A DNA stretch of 22,929 nt from Thermoplasmata archaeon (GTDB taxonomy: Archaea > Thermoplasmatota > Thermoplasmata > Thermoplasmatales > Thermoplasmataceae), in contig JAJZXP010000215.1 of the NCBI GenBank assembly GCA_021806345.1, positions 1 through 22,929 of the forward strand, given 5' to 3'. Within the stretch, counting starts at the first letter, position 1. Each line of letters begins with the position of its first letter. Both the position numbers and the translations under genes were made by a program. Positions 17,244 to 22,880 of this stretch are shown here, in pieces. The notes beneath the pieces were generated by a model. It was not told the DNA's origin, ran no database searches, and was given only the letters and a program-made list of their open reading frames with translations.

Positions 17244-17471
17244 ATGGAAAAATACTTACTGGAGTTCGATCCACAGTCGGACGCTGCTTATATACACATG
17301 ATCAAAGGTAAGATTTCCCGAACCGTAGAATTGGACAATTTCACTTTTCTTGATCTTGACAAGGATAACAGAATTTTAGGGATGGAAATTCTCAATTTCT
17401 CGAGCAACAAGGTCAATATCAGCCAACTAATAACTAAGCAAATTGGGAATGTGCTATCGACCGTAAAATGA
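17244..17471 (+). CDS. DUF2283 family small protein
   Basis: A 75-residue protein. YLLEFDPQSDAAYIHMIKGK at the start and FLDLDKDNRILGMEILNFSS in the middle are the hallmark strands of DUF2283, small beta-rich proteins of unknown function common in archaea and bacteria, sometimes next to toxin-antitoxin genes. I start it at ATG 17244 because family similarity begins there and a TATA-like element lies about 26 bases upstream (leaderless). An in-frame ATG at 17157 would add 29 unrelated residues. No toxin partner is recognisable beside it. Confidence 0.78.
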   Translation: MEKYLLEFDPQSDAAYIHMIKGKISRTVELDNFTFLDLDKDNRILGMEILNFSSNKVNISQLITKQIGNVLSTVK

Positions 17472-17651
17472 TATTCAACTATTCTGTGCATTCTATAGTT
17501 CGCATTCGTGAATGGTGTAATTTACAATCCAGAAAAATTTATCCAGATTGAATAACTGAGGATAGCGTTCAAGGAGATTGATACATTGGCATTACGATCT
17601 ACTAAGAGGTTAATAGAATACCTTTAATTATTTTGAGGGGAATTACTATGC

Positions 17652-18137
17652 ATGCCCACTTCGATTAATCAATTAATTTCTGAAGATGTAGAAGCCCTGA
17701 TTGAAGTGGCTAGGGAATCATGGAAGTGGGTATACGCAGGGATATACAGTGAGAATTATATTGAAAGCTGGATTAGGGAGAAATATTCTAGGGAAAAACT
17801 GTTAATTGAAATAATAAAGTCTCAGTCTGGAATTGATATAATTCTCCTCGGTTCTTTTGTAAAATCAAAGTTAGTAGGGTTTATCGAATTAAAGATAGGT
17901 TCTAACAAATCTGAATTACTCCGCTTATATCTGAAACCAGAATACACACATAGGGGGATAGGAAAATTATTGCTGTTGGAGGCAGAGAAAATTATGAAGA
18001 AAAAAGGTATAGCAGAATGCAGATTATATGTTCACCAACAAAATGATATTGGCGTATCGTTCTATAAGAAGAATGGGTTCGAAGTTAAGGATAATTATGG
18101 GGACGATTTCATGATGGAAAAGAAATACAATTCTTAG
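17652..18137 (+). CDS. GNAT family N-acetyltransferase
   Basis: A 161-residue GNAT-fold acetyltransferase. An N-terminal helix pair (EDVEALIEVARESWKWVYAG) is followed by the core: LVGFIELKIG (strand 4), LYLKPEYTHRGIGKLLLLEA (strand 4/5 and the acetyl-CoA pyrophosphate loop R-G-I-G at 101-104), AECRLYVHQQNDIGVSFYKK and NGFEV (motif B). It transfers acetyl from acetyl-CoA to an amine; the acceptor (a small molecule or a protein N-terminus or lysine) is unknown. The ATG at 17652 is preceded by GAGGGG (17635-17640) and by CTTTAATTATT (17621-17631); the latter is positioned for a leaderless transcript. A nearby ATG at 17648 is out of frame. The gene appears monocistronic. Confidence 0.87.
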   Translation: MPTSINQLISEDVEALIEVARESWKWVYAGIYSENYIESWIREKYSREKLLIEIIKSQSGIDIILLGSFVKSKLVGFIELKIGSNKSELLRLYLKPEYTHRGIGKLLLLEAEKIMKKKGIAECRLYVHQQNDIGVSFYKKNGFEVKDNYGDDFMMEKKYNS

Positions 18138-18148
18138 CAATAAAAAAA

Positions 18149-18189
18149 ATAGATATACATAGGGAGGTCTTCTTTCCCCCATTATCTAT
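18149..18189 (+). terminator. Nested hairpin after the GNAT gene
   Basis: Outer arms ATAGAT (18149-18154) and ATCTAT (18184-18189) enclose an inner GGGA...TCCC pairing (18162-18175 region). It begins 12 bases after the GNAT stop. It could fold at the 3' end of that mRNA. Archaeal termination usually depends on T-runs, which are not obvious here, so the role is tentative. Confidence 0.3.
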
Positions 18190-18258
18190 AAATAAATTCT
18201 AAGTAGCACAGGAAGACTATTACAACTTTATTAGCAGGAAAGTCACTAAACTCACGCT

Positions 18259-18474
18259 GTGAATGAATTTCTAAACATTCTCACAGGCCAGAAGAATACT
18301 GTAGTTAATGTGAGAAATTTATCTCTCAATGAGGAGGAAGAAAGACGTTGCAAAGTTAATTGGTTTGTTTTTGGATATGTTGGAATGCGATTAGGAATAA
18401 GACTTGCTTATAGGTATAAATTGAGCCTGCTGATGGTGTCTCATTCACTATTCATAACCCAAGGTCGAGAATAG
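18259..18474 (+). CDS. Doubtful small hypothetical protein
   Basis: A 71-codon open frame with a GTG start in the 349-base gap between the GNAT gene and the convergent small TM gene. It reads MNEFLNILTGQKNTVVNVRN, then SLNEEEERRCKVNWFVFGYV and a basic or hydrophobic end. No family, no strong ribosome site and no clear promoter are visible. It may be chance; it is listed because nothing else explains the gap. Confidence 0.2.
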   Translation: MNEFLNILTGQKNTVVNVRNLSLNEEEERRCKVNWFVFGYVGMRLGIRLAYRYKLSLLMVSHSLFITQGRE

Positions 18475-18492
18475 ATATAGAAATGTCTATAT
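18475..18492. repeat. Inverted repeat at the end of the small TM gene
   Basis: ATATAGA (18475-18481), AATG, TCTATAT (18486-18492): perfect 7-base arms overlapping the stop of the leftward gene at 18487. It may be a 3'-end hairpin for the metal-transporter transcript. The sequence ATGTCTATAT is shared with 2889-2898 upstream of an MFS gene, so protein binding is an alternative. Confidence 0.35.
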
Positions 18493-18693
18493 TACGTGTG
18501 TAAAACCTATAATGACCAGCAAAATCATAACTATAATATAGCCTCGAAGGAACCAGAACACAACTTTGACACCTCTATTGAACTTTATCCTTTCCACAGG
18601 TATTTTGTTATAGTCCTCCAGTCCCTGGGAAACCATGAATTTGTGAAGTTCCTCCCCGTTCTCAACAATCTTTTCATTGTTTTTATCAGACAT
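18487..18693 (-). CDS. Small single-TM protein linked to the NRAMP-type transporter
   Basis: A 68-residue protein with a charged N-terminal half (MSDKNNEKIVENGEELHKFM) and one hydrophobic segment near the C-terminus (VVFWFLRGYIIVMILLVIIG, about 44-63), so probably an N-in membrane protein. The ATG at 18693 has an excellent ribosome site (GGAGATGAT) that lies in the 16-base gap after the transporter stop codon, so the two are surely co-transcribed and this gene is translated on its own. No family is recognised. Its position suggests a small regulatory or stabilising subunit of the transporter, as small TM proteins do for several bacterial transporters; this is inference. Confidence 0.72.
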   Translation of the reverse strand: MSDKNNEKIVENGEELHKFMVSQGLEDYNKIPVERIKFNRGVKVVFWFLRGYIIVMILLVIIGFTHVI

Positions 18694-18709
18694 CTAGATC
18701 ATCTCCATT

Positions 18710-20110
18710 TCATAACATCTCGACAAGATGGTTGAATAACGTGGGAAGTGCCACTGATAAACCATAAAGTGCATTCATCGATATCAAAAACCCAATTATA
18801 GAAAAACCGATTATGTTTTGCCATCTTTTGTTTACCATTTCGCCCATCACTCCCTTATCATTTAGCAGTAACAGAAGAAATAGCATAGCAGCAGGCATGA
18901 AAATCGTTGCTATTACCTGTACCGTTAAATTGAGATAACCAAGCGGTGCATTTGGGATAAGAGTTATTCCTGCGGCCACTGCAAGTGCTATAAAACTTGG
19001 AACGTAAAAAAGAACTCCTTCTCTAGCAGGGAGATTTATGCTCTTTTTCCAGCCAAATGCCTCGCTCATAGCCCACGATGTACTCGCAGATATTGCAATT
19101 GCAGCTATGAAACCAGCTTCTACCAAACCTAGCGCGAAAAGCTCCATGGGGAAAGTTCCGACCTTTGCTGCAAATATCCGCAAAATGTTATCGATCCCGA
19201 GAGTGCCGGTAGGGTCTGAACCAAACACAGTTGATCCAGTAAGGATTATTATTGCGATAGCCACTATCACCATTACCGTTGACCCAATTAATGTGTCTCT
19301 CTGCCCGAATTTGATATCATCCTTCGTTAGCCCCTTGTCCACCACAGATGACTGCTGAAAAAACAACATCCACGGGGCTATAGTTGTGCCAAGATTTGCG
19401 AGTAAAACATAGATAAACAGCGAGCCAACTCCTCCAGCTATCTTCCACGTGGCAAAACTGCGTAAAATATTTACTATTGGTGGATGAGGTAGAAAGAACA
19501 ACAATGGAACAAAGATGAGGTTGAAGATGGCTATGAAAAGCGAGAACCTTTCCCAAGTATAGTATCTCAAAAACAGCTGTATCAATATTACGAGTGAGAC
19601 GAAAATGATGACAGAAATTATACGAGGCAACCCAAAAATCGCCATTCCCACTGTTATTCCTATAAATTCAGTTATAAGCGTAAGGAAGTTGGCGATGACC
19701 AAATCTCCCAGTGAAAAAGTTCCCCAGAATTTACCATAGCGCTTCCATATCATCTCAGCATGCCCCCTATGAGTAACTGCTCCTAACCTCACCGTCATTT
19801 CTTGCACAAAATATGCCATAGGAAGCATTAAAATCATAAATGGGATGAAGAAACCAATCCCAAATATTGAACCAGTCTGGGCATAGGTTATGACTCCCCC
19901 AGCGTCATTGTCAGCGATCATAACAAGGATACCGGGACCGATTAGCATGAAGAAAAGCTCTAGTCTCGAAAGACGCGTATGTTTTTCCCTGTGGTATGCT
20001 ATATGAAGTCTATCCTCTGTTCTGTACTTCAGGTCCGGCGGCAATTTATTAAGGTCGTATTCTACATTAATTGATTCGTGTTCAGAAATATGTTTTTTCC
20101 ATGATGACAT
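18710..20110 (-). CDS. NRAMP-related divalent metal transporter
   Basis: A 466-residue protein with about 11 membrane segments in the NRAMP (LeuT-fold) family. TM1 reads GPGILVMIADNDAGGVITYA: the metal-binding Asp of the DPGN motif is kept (Asp69), but Pro and Asn are Ala70 and Gly72. TM6 reads LANLGTTIAPWMLFFQQ (about 237-253): the Met-Pro-His motif of Mn/Fe transporters is Ala245-Pro246-Trp247. Loss of the soft Met ligand is the pattern of NRAMP-related proteins, some of which carry Mg2+ or Mn2+, so a role in Mg2+/Mn2+ rather than Fe2+ uptake is inferred. The N-terminal 50 residues are soluble and charged. ATG 20110 has a strong ribosome site (GGGAGGAG, 6 bases upstream). A small TM protein gene follows by 16 bases. 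Confidence 0.88.
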   Translation of the reverse strand: MSSWKKHISEHESINVEYDLNKLPPDLKYRTEDRLHIAYHREKHTRLSRLELFFMLIGPGILVMIADNDAGGVITYAQTGSIFGIGFFIPFMILMLPMAYFVQEMTVRLGAVTHRGHAEMIWKRYGKFWGTFSLGDLVIANFLTLITEFIGITVGMAIFGLPRIISVIIFVSLVILIQLFLRYYTWERFSLFIAIFNLIFVPLLFFLPHPPIVNILRSFATWKIAGGVGSLFIYVLLANLGTTIAPWMLFFQQSSVVDKGLTKDDIKFGQRDTLIGSTVMVIVAIAIIILTGSTVFGSDPTGTLGIDNILRIFAAKVGTFPMELFALGLVEAGFIAAIAISASTSWAMSEAFGWKKSINLPAREGVLFYVPSFIALAVAAGITLIPNAPLGYLNLTVQVIATIFMPAAMLFLLLLLNDKGVMGEMVNKRWQNIIGFSIIGFLISMNALYGLSVALPTLFNHLVEML

Positions 20111-20381
20111 CTCAAACTCCTCCCGTGTTTATCGTTGAATAAAAGTTCCCAAAAGAATTTATGATACTTTGTGCAATAGCTGACAAAGTTCCATAGCTAT
20201 GAAATGAAGCGAAACACTCAGAAAAATGGCGGATAGAAGAAGCAAAAAGAATTCTTGAATGGGAATAGAGAATTATTACTTGGTGGTTCGTCAGCTATCC
20301 CTCCCTTTTTATCAGTCATTTTTTATTCGCCTAGCAGACAGGAAGCACTTTATGTAATTTAAATGTTCTTTGGATGCGCAA
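20111..20381. other. Gap upstream of the NRAMP-type gene, possible decayed DNA
   Basis: 271 bases without an intact gene. The first part holds the promoter and ribosome site of the leftward transporter. Around 20208-20270 one rightward frame gives NEAKHSEKWRIEEAKRILEW before a stop, and the following bases give LLLGGSSAIPPFLSVIFYSP in another frame. Both look weakly coding and could be remnants, but they are too short to name. Confidence 0.35.
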
Positions 20382-20614
20382 TTATTTTGCCTTGTGTTTG
20401 TCTGCAATTTCTCGCTTTAGGGCTTGGTATTGGTCTTCATTTTCGGCTAACTGGTCTTTGAGATCTGCTATGATGGTTTCTGGGAGTTTTCCATTTCTCT
20501 CTCGATATTCCCGAATGAGGTAATTGAGTATCTTTGACACTCCCGTGTGTGTGATAGTTCCTGCACTATGGCTATGTTGTCTTCCTCTACTTTGAATGAA
20601 GTAGTTGCGTGCAT
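20382..20614 (-). pseudogene. Ribbon-helix-helix-like gene broken by an extra CA dinucleotide
   Basis: The ATG at 20614 has an ideal ribosome site (GGAGGGG, plus-strand 20622-20628). The frame reads MHATTSFKVEEDNIAIVQEL SHT and then goes wrong. In another frame the protein resumes as GVSKILNYLIREYRERNGKL, PETIIADLKDQLAENEDQYQ, ALKREIADKHKAK and stops at 20382-20384. Removing one CA unit from the CA run on the minus strand (plus-strand GT run 20545-20553) joins the halves into a 76-residue protein with a beta strand, two helices (RHH-like) and a charged C-terminal helix. Such proteins are plasmid copy-control, antitoxin or partition-type regulators. A true pseudogene, phase variation at the CA run and a sequencing error are the alternatives. 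Confidence 0.6.
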
Positions 20615-20628
20615 TTATTCACCCCTCC

Positions 20629-20785
20629 TTGCTTCGCAATTCCCCCCTCTTTTTGCCTTCATTCGTCATTGTTCGGGTCTTCGACCCTCACCCGTGCTGA
20701 CTGCTACGCACCACCCGTGTCGACCCGTGTGGCTCATTCGCTACACTCATTCGGGGTTCACTTTGTTCACCCTGCTCCGCTCGGT
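20629..20785 (-). repeat. GC-rich cluster of mini-hairpins
   Basis: Read on the minus strand, this stretch is a series of tight hairpins with purine-rich three-base loops: TTGC-GAA-GCAA (20629-20639), GGGTC-GAA-GACCC (20675-20687), a 21-base element at 20733-20753 (loop GTA), GGGTGAACAAAGTGAACCC (20754-20772, loop AAA), and an imperfect GAGCGGAGC element (20769-20785). The third and fourth pair fully if tandem G-A mismatches are allowed at matching places. GTGC...GCAC at 20694-20711 adds another inverted repeat. The stretch is much richer in G and C than everything around it, contains no convincing gene, and lies upstream of the broken RHH-like gene. It may be a replication, partition or recombination site, or a structured RNA leader. 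Confidence 0.5.
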
Positions 20786-20796
20786 CGGGAGGGGGG

Positions 20797-20851
20797 TTCG
20801 CAGACCTGCCCTAATTTTTTGATAGCGTAATAATACGGACAGGTCTTTGCG
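20797..20851. repeat. Imperfect inverted repeat at the edge of the GC-rich cluster
   Basis: TTCGCAGACCTGCCC (20797-20811) and GGACAGGTCTTTGCG (20837-20851) are inverted copies with one mismatch and a two-base insertion, 25 bases apart. It marks the change from GC-rich to AT-rich DNA. It could be a stem at the end of a transcript or the edge of an element. Confidence 0.4.
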
Positions 20852-20852
20852 A

Positions 20853-20875
20853 CAAACTTCTTAAAAAGAAGTTTG
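20853..20875. repeat. Perfect 10-base hairpin
   Basis: CAAACTTCTT (20853-20862), AAA, AAGAAGTTTG (20866-20875). It directly follows the imperfect repeat at 20797-20851 and precedes the promoter of the winged-helix gene. On the minus strand the loop is TTT. It may be a protein-binding dyad or an RNA hairpin. Confidence 0.5.
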
Positions 20876-20899
20876 AACAAGAAGGAAAGAATACTACAT

Positions 20900-20951
20900 C
20901 AATTTGCTAATTTGTAATACGATACCACAAAACTTAAATAACAATTTGCTA
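20900..20951 (+). promoter_or_regulatory. Promoter with flanking direct repeats for the winged-helix gene
   Basis: CAATTTGCTA occurs at 20900-20909 and again at 20942-20951, 42 bases apart (about four helical turns). Between them lies CTTAAATA (20933-20940), a good TATA box about 25 bases before the gene start. The layout suggests a repressor that binds both sides of the promoter, plausibly the encoded winged-helix protein. Confidence 0.4.
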
Positions 20952-20959
20952 TCTACGTT

Positions 20960-21688
20960 GTGATAACAATGCCTAAGATTGGAATTTATGTAATGCCGGA
21001 TTTTGATTTATCTTCAATAGAGAATAGATTTTACAGCGCAAAGAGCTTGATACCAAAAGGACAAAAGAAATTTAAGCGAGGGACTTTCTCGGAATATTTA
21101 GGCTTCCAAAAAGTTGTGAGTTCAAGTCACTACATCTCCTCACTTAAACTTTATGGATTCATAGAAACAGGTAACGAAGAAATCACAATAACAGACCTTG
21201 GCGAATTAATTCTTTATGGCAATGATGAAGAAAAACGAAAAGCAAAAGAAAAAGCAATTAGCAATCTACGTTTAGTTAGTGACTTGCGAGCGAGGTATGG
21301 TGATGACTCGTCGGACACACAAATTAGGGCATTTGTAAAAGATGTGGCGAATGTTTCTTTAGCGAATTTACAAAATGCAGTGGAGCATGTAGCCAAATTC
21401 TTAAATACGCATAAGGAATATCTCAAAGGAAGTGGTGTGAAACCAATGGCAACAAGTTCAGATCCCATAAACAAAAATGTCGACAGCGAAAGTAGTTTAA
21501 ATGCCACAGTTAAAGTTAGTGAGTGGGAAGAAATATCGTTCAAGAACATAAAGGTCTCATGGAAAAGTGAAGAATTTAATGATGCAAAAACTCTAACAAG
21601 TGCACTAGAGAAGCTTTTGGAATTATGGTTTCAACTCAATAAACCTAACAAGAAACAAGAAGAAAACTCTATCGAACAAAATAAGTAA
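20960..21688 (+). CDS. Winged-helix protein of unknown function
   Basis: A 242-residue protein in three parts. Residues about 30-90 form a winged helix: FSEYLGFQKVVSSSHYISSL, KLYGFIETGNEEITITDLGE, then LILYGNDEEKRKAKEKAISN. Residues about 100-160 are helical (LRARYGDDSSDTQIRAFVKD, LANLQNAVEHVAKFLNTHKE). A polar linker follows, then a segment with WEEISFKNIKVSW and a last helix (LTSALEKLLELWFQL) that may oligomerise. It recalls winged-helix proteins of archaeal plasmids and of the DUF5343 type; I am not certain of the family. The start is GTG 20960 or ATG 20969; the TATA box fits either as leaderless. The gene ends 7 bases before the tRNA-like gene. The setting, among decayed mobile-element-type genes, suggests a plasmid- or virus-derived regulator. 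Confidence 0.75.
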   Translation: MITMPKIGIYVMPDFDLSSIENRFYSAKSLIPKGQKKFKRGTFSEYLGFQKVVSSSHYISSLKLYGFIETGNEEITITDLGELILYGNDEEKRKAKEKAISNLRLVSDLRARYGDDSSDTQIRAFVKDVANVSLANLQNAVEHVAKFLNTHKEYLKGSGVKPMATSSDPINKNVDSESSLNATVKVSEWEEISFKNIKVSWKSEEFNDAKTLTSALEKLLELWFQLNKPNKKQEENSIEQNK

Positions 21689-21695
21689 AAATGTT

Positions 21696-21766
21696 GCCCC
21701 CGTAGCACAATGGATATGCAGGATCTGCGGTAAGATTCGGGACTGGGTTCAATTCCCAGCGGGGGC
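21696..21766 (+). tRNA. Irregular tRNA-like gene, possibly tRNA-Arg(GCG)
   Basis: Acceptor arms GCCCCCG (21696-21702) and CGGGGGC (21760-21766) pair perfectly. The T arm CTGGG-TTCAATT-CCCAG is canonical. The D arm is GCAC-AATGGATA-TGC, with only three clean pairs. The anticodon arm GGATC / GATTC pairs, but the loop between is 8 bases (TGCGGTAA) instead of 7, and the invariant U33 falls in place only if the stem is shortened, giving anticodon GCG. With 71 bases before the discriminator it is a base or two short. It may be a functional odd tRNA, a tRNA carried by an element, or a tRNA pseudogene left at an integration site. No intron is needed to explain it. Confidence 0.6.
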
Positions 21767-21871
21767 TTTCTACTCGGGTATCACATGAAATTATATAATC
21801 TCTTCGCACAAGTCTACAAAGTGGGGCGGAATAATGACAGTGACCTATATGGTTGAACTTGGTGAAAATAT

Positions 21872-22156
21872 ATGACAGTATGTGTAAAGATGTCTGACAA
21901 TGTATATTCAAAACTCAAATGGTTAAAAAACAGGTATCAGGCAATTAAAGAAGAGGATTTGACTTGGGATGAGTTTATCAAGTCCGTCGTAGAAGATAAC
22001 TTATTATTAGCCTATTATTTGAAAAGAAAAGTTCCTGACCTGAGTATAGAATCAGCACAAGCTTTTCTCTTGGGGTTATATTTCTCATTAGATCAAATAA
22101 TTGATGACGACCGTAGAATGTTGATAGAGCGATTAAATAACCTTAAAGGTGATTAA
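21872..22156 (+). CDS. Small RHH-like protein of unknown function
   Basis: A 94-residue protein. The start, VCVKMSDNVYSKLKWLKNRY, has the strand-then-helix look of a ribbon-helix-helix (CopG/Arc-like) domain, followed by LTWDEFIKSVVEDNLLLAYY, which fits the second helix. The acidic C-terminal half (PDLSIESAQAFLLGLYFSLD and onward) is helical. The first ATG at 21872 has GGTGA 9 bases upstream. It overlaps or abuts a zinc-ribbon-like gene, so the two form a short operon. If the RHH reading is right it would bind DNA, as plasmid and antitoxin regulators do; the partner does not look like a known toxin. Confidence 0.65.
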   Translation: MTVCVKMSDNVYSKLKWLKNRYQAIKEEDLTWDEFIKSVVEDNLLLAYYLKRKVPDLSIESAQAFLLGLYFSLDQIIDDDRRMLIERLNNLKGD

Positions 22157-22157
22157 G

Positions 22158-22364
22158 TTGTGTGAATGGTGTAGATTGATTGTTAAAGGAGAACAAGCAA
22201 TTTGTAAGTGTAATTGCAGTGAAAAGATAAGTTCAGGGAAATTGTATTACAGTAAAGAGAGAGAGCTGTTAAAATGTATGAGTTGTGGTCATTATAACGA
22301 CGCTCCGAAGACAACTTCTGATTATGTAATTGCATTGCATAATCTACAAAATAAGCGTAGATAA
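22158..22364 (+). CDS. Small Cys-rich zinc-ribbon-like protein
   Basis: Cysteine pairs CEWC at the start, CKCNC in the middle and CMSCGH later suggest one or two zinc ribbons in a 68-residue protein. I choose the TTG at 22158: AGGTGA (22146-22151) is an ideally spaced ribosome site, and the codon lies one base after the TAA of the upstream gene. A GTG at 22149 would add three residues and overlap that gene. The function is unknown; small zinc ribbons of this type are common in archaeal plasmids and viruses as DNA- or protein-binding factors. The tight coupling to the RHH-like gene suggests they act together. Confidence 0.65.
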   Translation: MCEWCRLIVKGEQAICKCNCSEKISSGKLYYSKERELLKCMSCGHYNDAPKTTSDYVIALHNLQNKRR

Positions 22365-22423
22365 GTATCTATAATGTTTCCACTGCATAGTTTTTTAATT
22401 AATGCCACTATTCGACTAACTTA

Positions 22424-22668
22424 ATGAATGCCAAAAAAGAACTTATTGACATTACCAGAACGTCAAAGAAAGGAACATCGTTAAGAATTACCTTACCCAA
22501 AAGAATATTGGAGCTACAGAACACATTTCTTTAAGAATAAATTCTCATGGGCTGAAACAAATTAGCACAGGGCAAATATTAAAGAAGAGTAAACTTGGTA
22601 AACCCTCGAAAACCTCACAAGGATACACTTTAGAGGTCGGGGAAGATAGTCTAAGCCAAAAGGTCTAA
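22424..22668 (+). pseudogene. AbrB-type (SpoVT-AbrB) transcription factor gene, truncated
   Basis: The ATG at 22424 opens with MNAKKELIDITRTSKKGTSL RITLPKRILEL, which matches the start of archaeal AbrB swapped-hairpin domains (TRTSKRG-SLRVTIPK pattern), then stops after 36 residues at 22532-22534, before the second half of the domain. A different frame is open across the break (GATEHISLRINSHGLKQIST and onward, to a TAA at 22666-22668), consistent with a frameshift. TTTTTAATTAA (about 22392-22402) is a fair TATA box. Such proteins are antitoxins or regulators. A functional 36-residue protein is unlikely but not excluded. Confidence 0.5.
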
Positions 22669-22795
22669 ATTATTCTCTCAATCGGGTAAATTAGATAAAA
22701 GTATAACTTATACATATTTAATTACGCAATTCTCCACACATCTTTTAATTAAATAATCGACTCGATATCTATATACCTGAAAAATAGATTTGCTT
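22669..22795. other. Gap before tRNA-Val, no gene seen
   Basis: Very AT-rich. The only structure I see is GTATAA-C-TTATAC (22701-22713), a perfect short dyad. No copy of the tRNA-Val 3' end is present here or elsewhere in the window, so an attachment site cannot be shown. Confidence 0.4.
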
Positions 22796-22801
22796 AAAAA
22801 A
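22796..22801 (-). terminator. T-run terminator of tRNA-Val
   Basis: Six T residues on the minus strand begin 6 bases after the tRNA 3' end, as is usual for archaeal tRNA genes. Confidence 0.6.
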
Positions 22802-22806
22802 TTAAG

Positions 22807-22880
22807 TGGGCCCGACCGGATTTGAACCGGTGACCTCCGCCGTGTCAGGGCGACATCATAACCAACTAGACTACGAGCCC
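22807..22880 (-). tRNA. tRNA-Val(GAC)
   Basis: A complete cloverleaf on the minus strand: acceptor GGGCTCG/CGGGCCC with discriminator A, D arm with GTTGG, anticodon arm TCGCC-CTGACAC-GGCGG with anticodon GAC (valine codon GUC/GUU), variable AGGTC, and T arm ACCGG-TTCAAAT-CCGGT. No intron. The 3' CCA is not encoded. A TATA-like A/T stretch lies upstream (22900-22915). The accessory region ends at its 3' side, the usual place for integrase-mediated insertion. Confidence 0.95.

Noticed and set aside
20629..20785. CRISPR array or tandem repeat array
   Set aside because: The elements share a structural design but not sequence, length or spacing, and no cas gene is present.
20547..20822. Open frames of 91 and 73 codons on the plus strand through the GC-rich stretch
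   Set aside because: They run antisense over the broken RHH-like gene and the mini-hairpin cluster, their translations are Ser/Pro/His-rich and low in normal protein signals, and the GC-rich bases explain the absence of stops.
21696..22880. Element bounded by the two tRNA genes as attachment sites
   Set aside because: The two tRNA sequences do not share a repeated 3' end beyond general tRNA features, and no integrase gene is seen.
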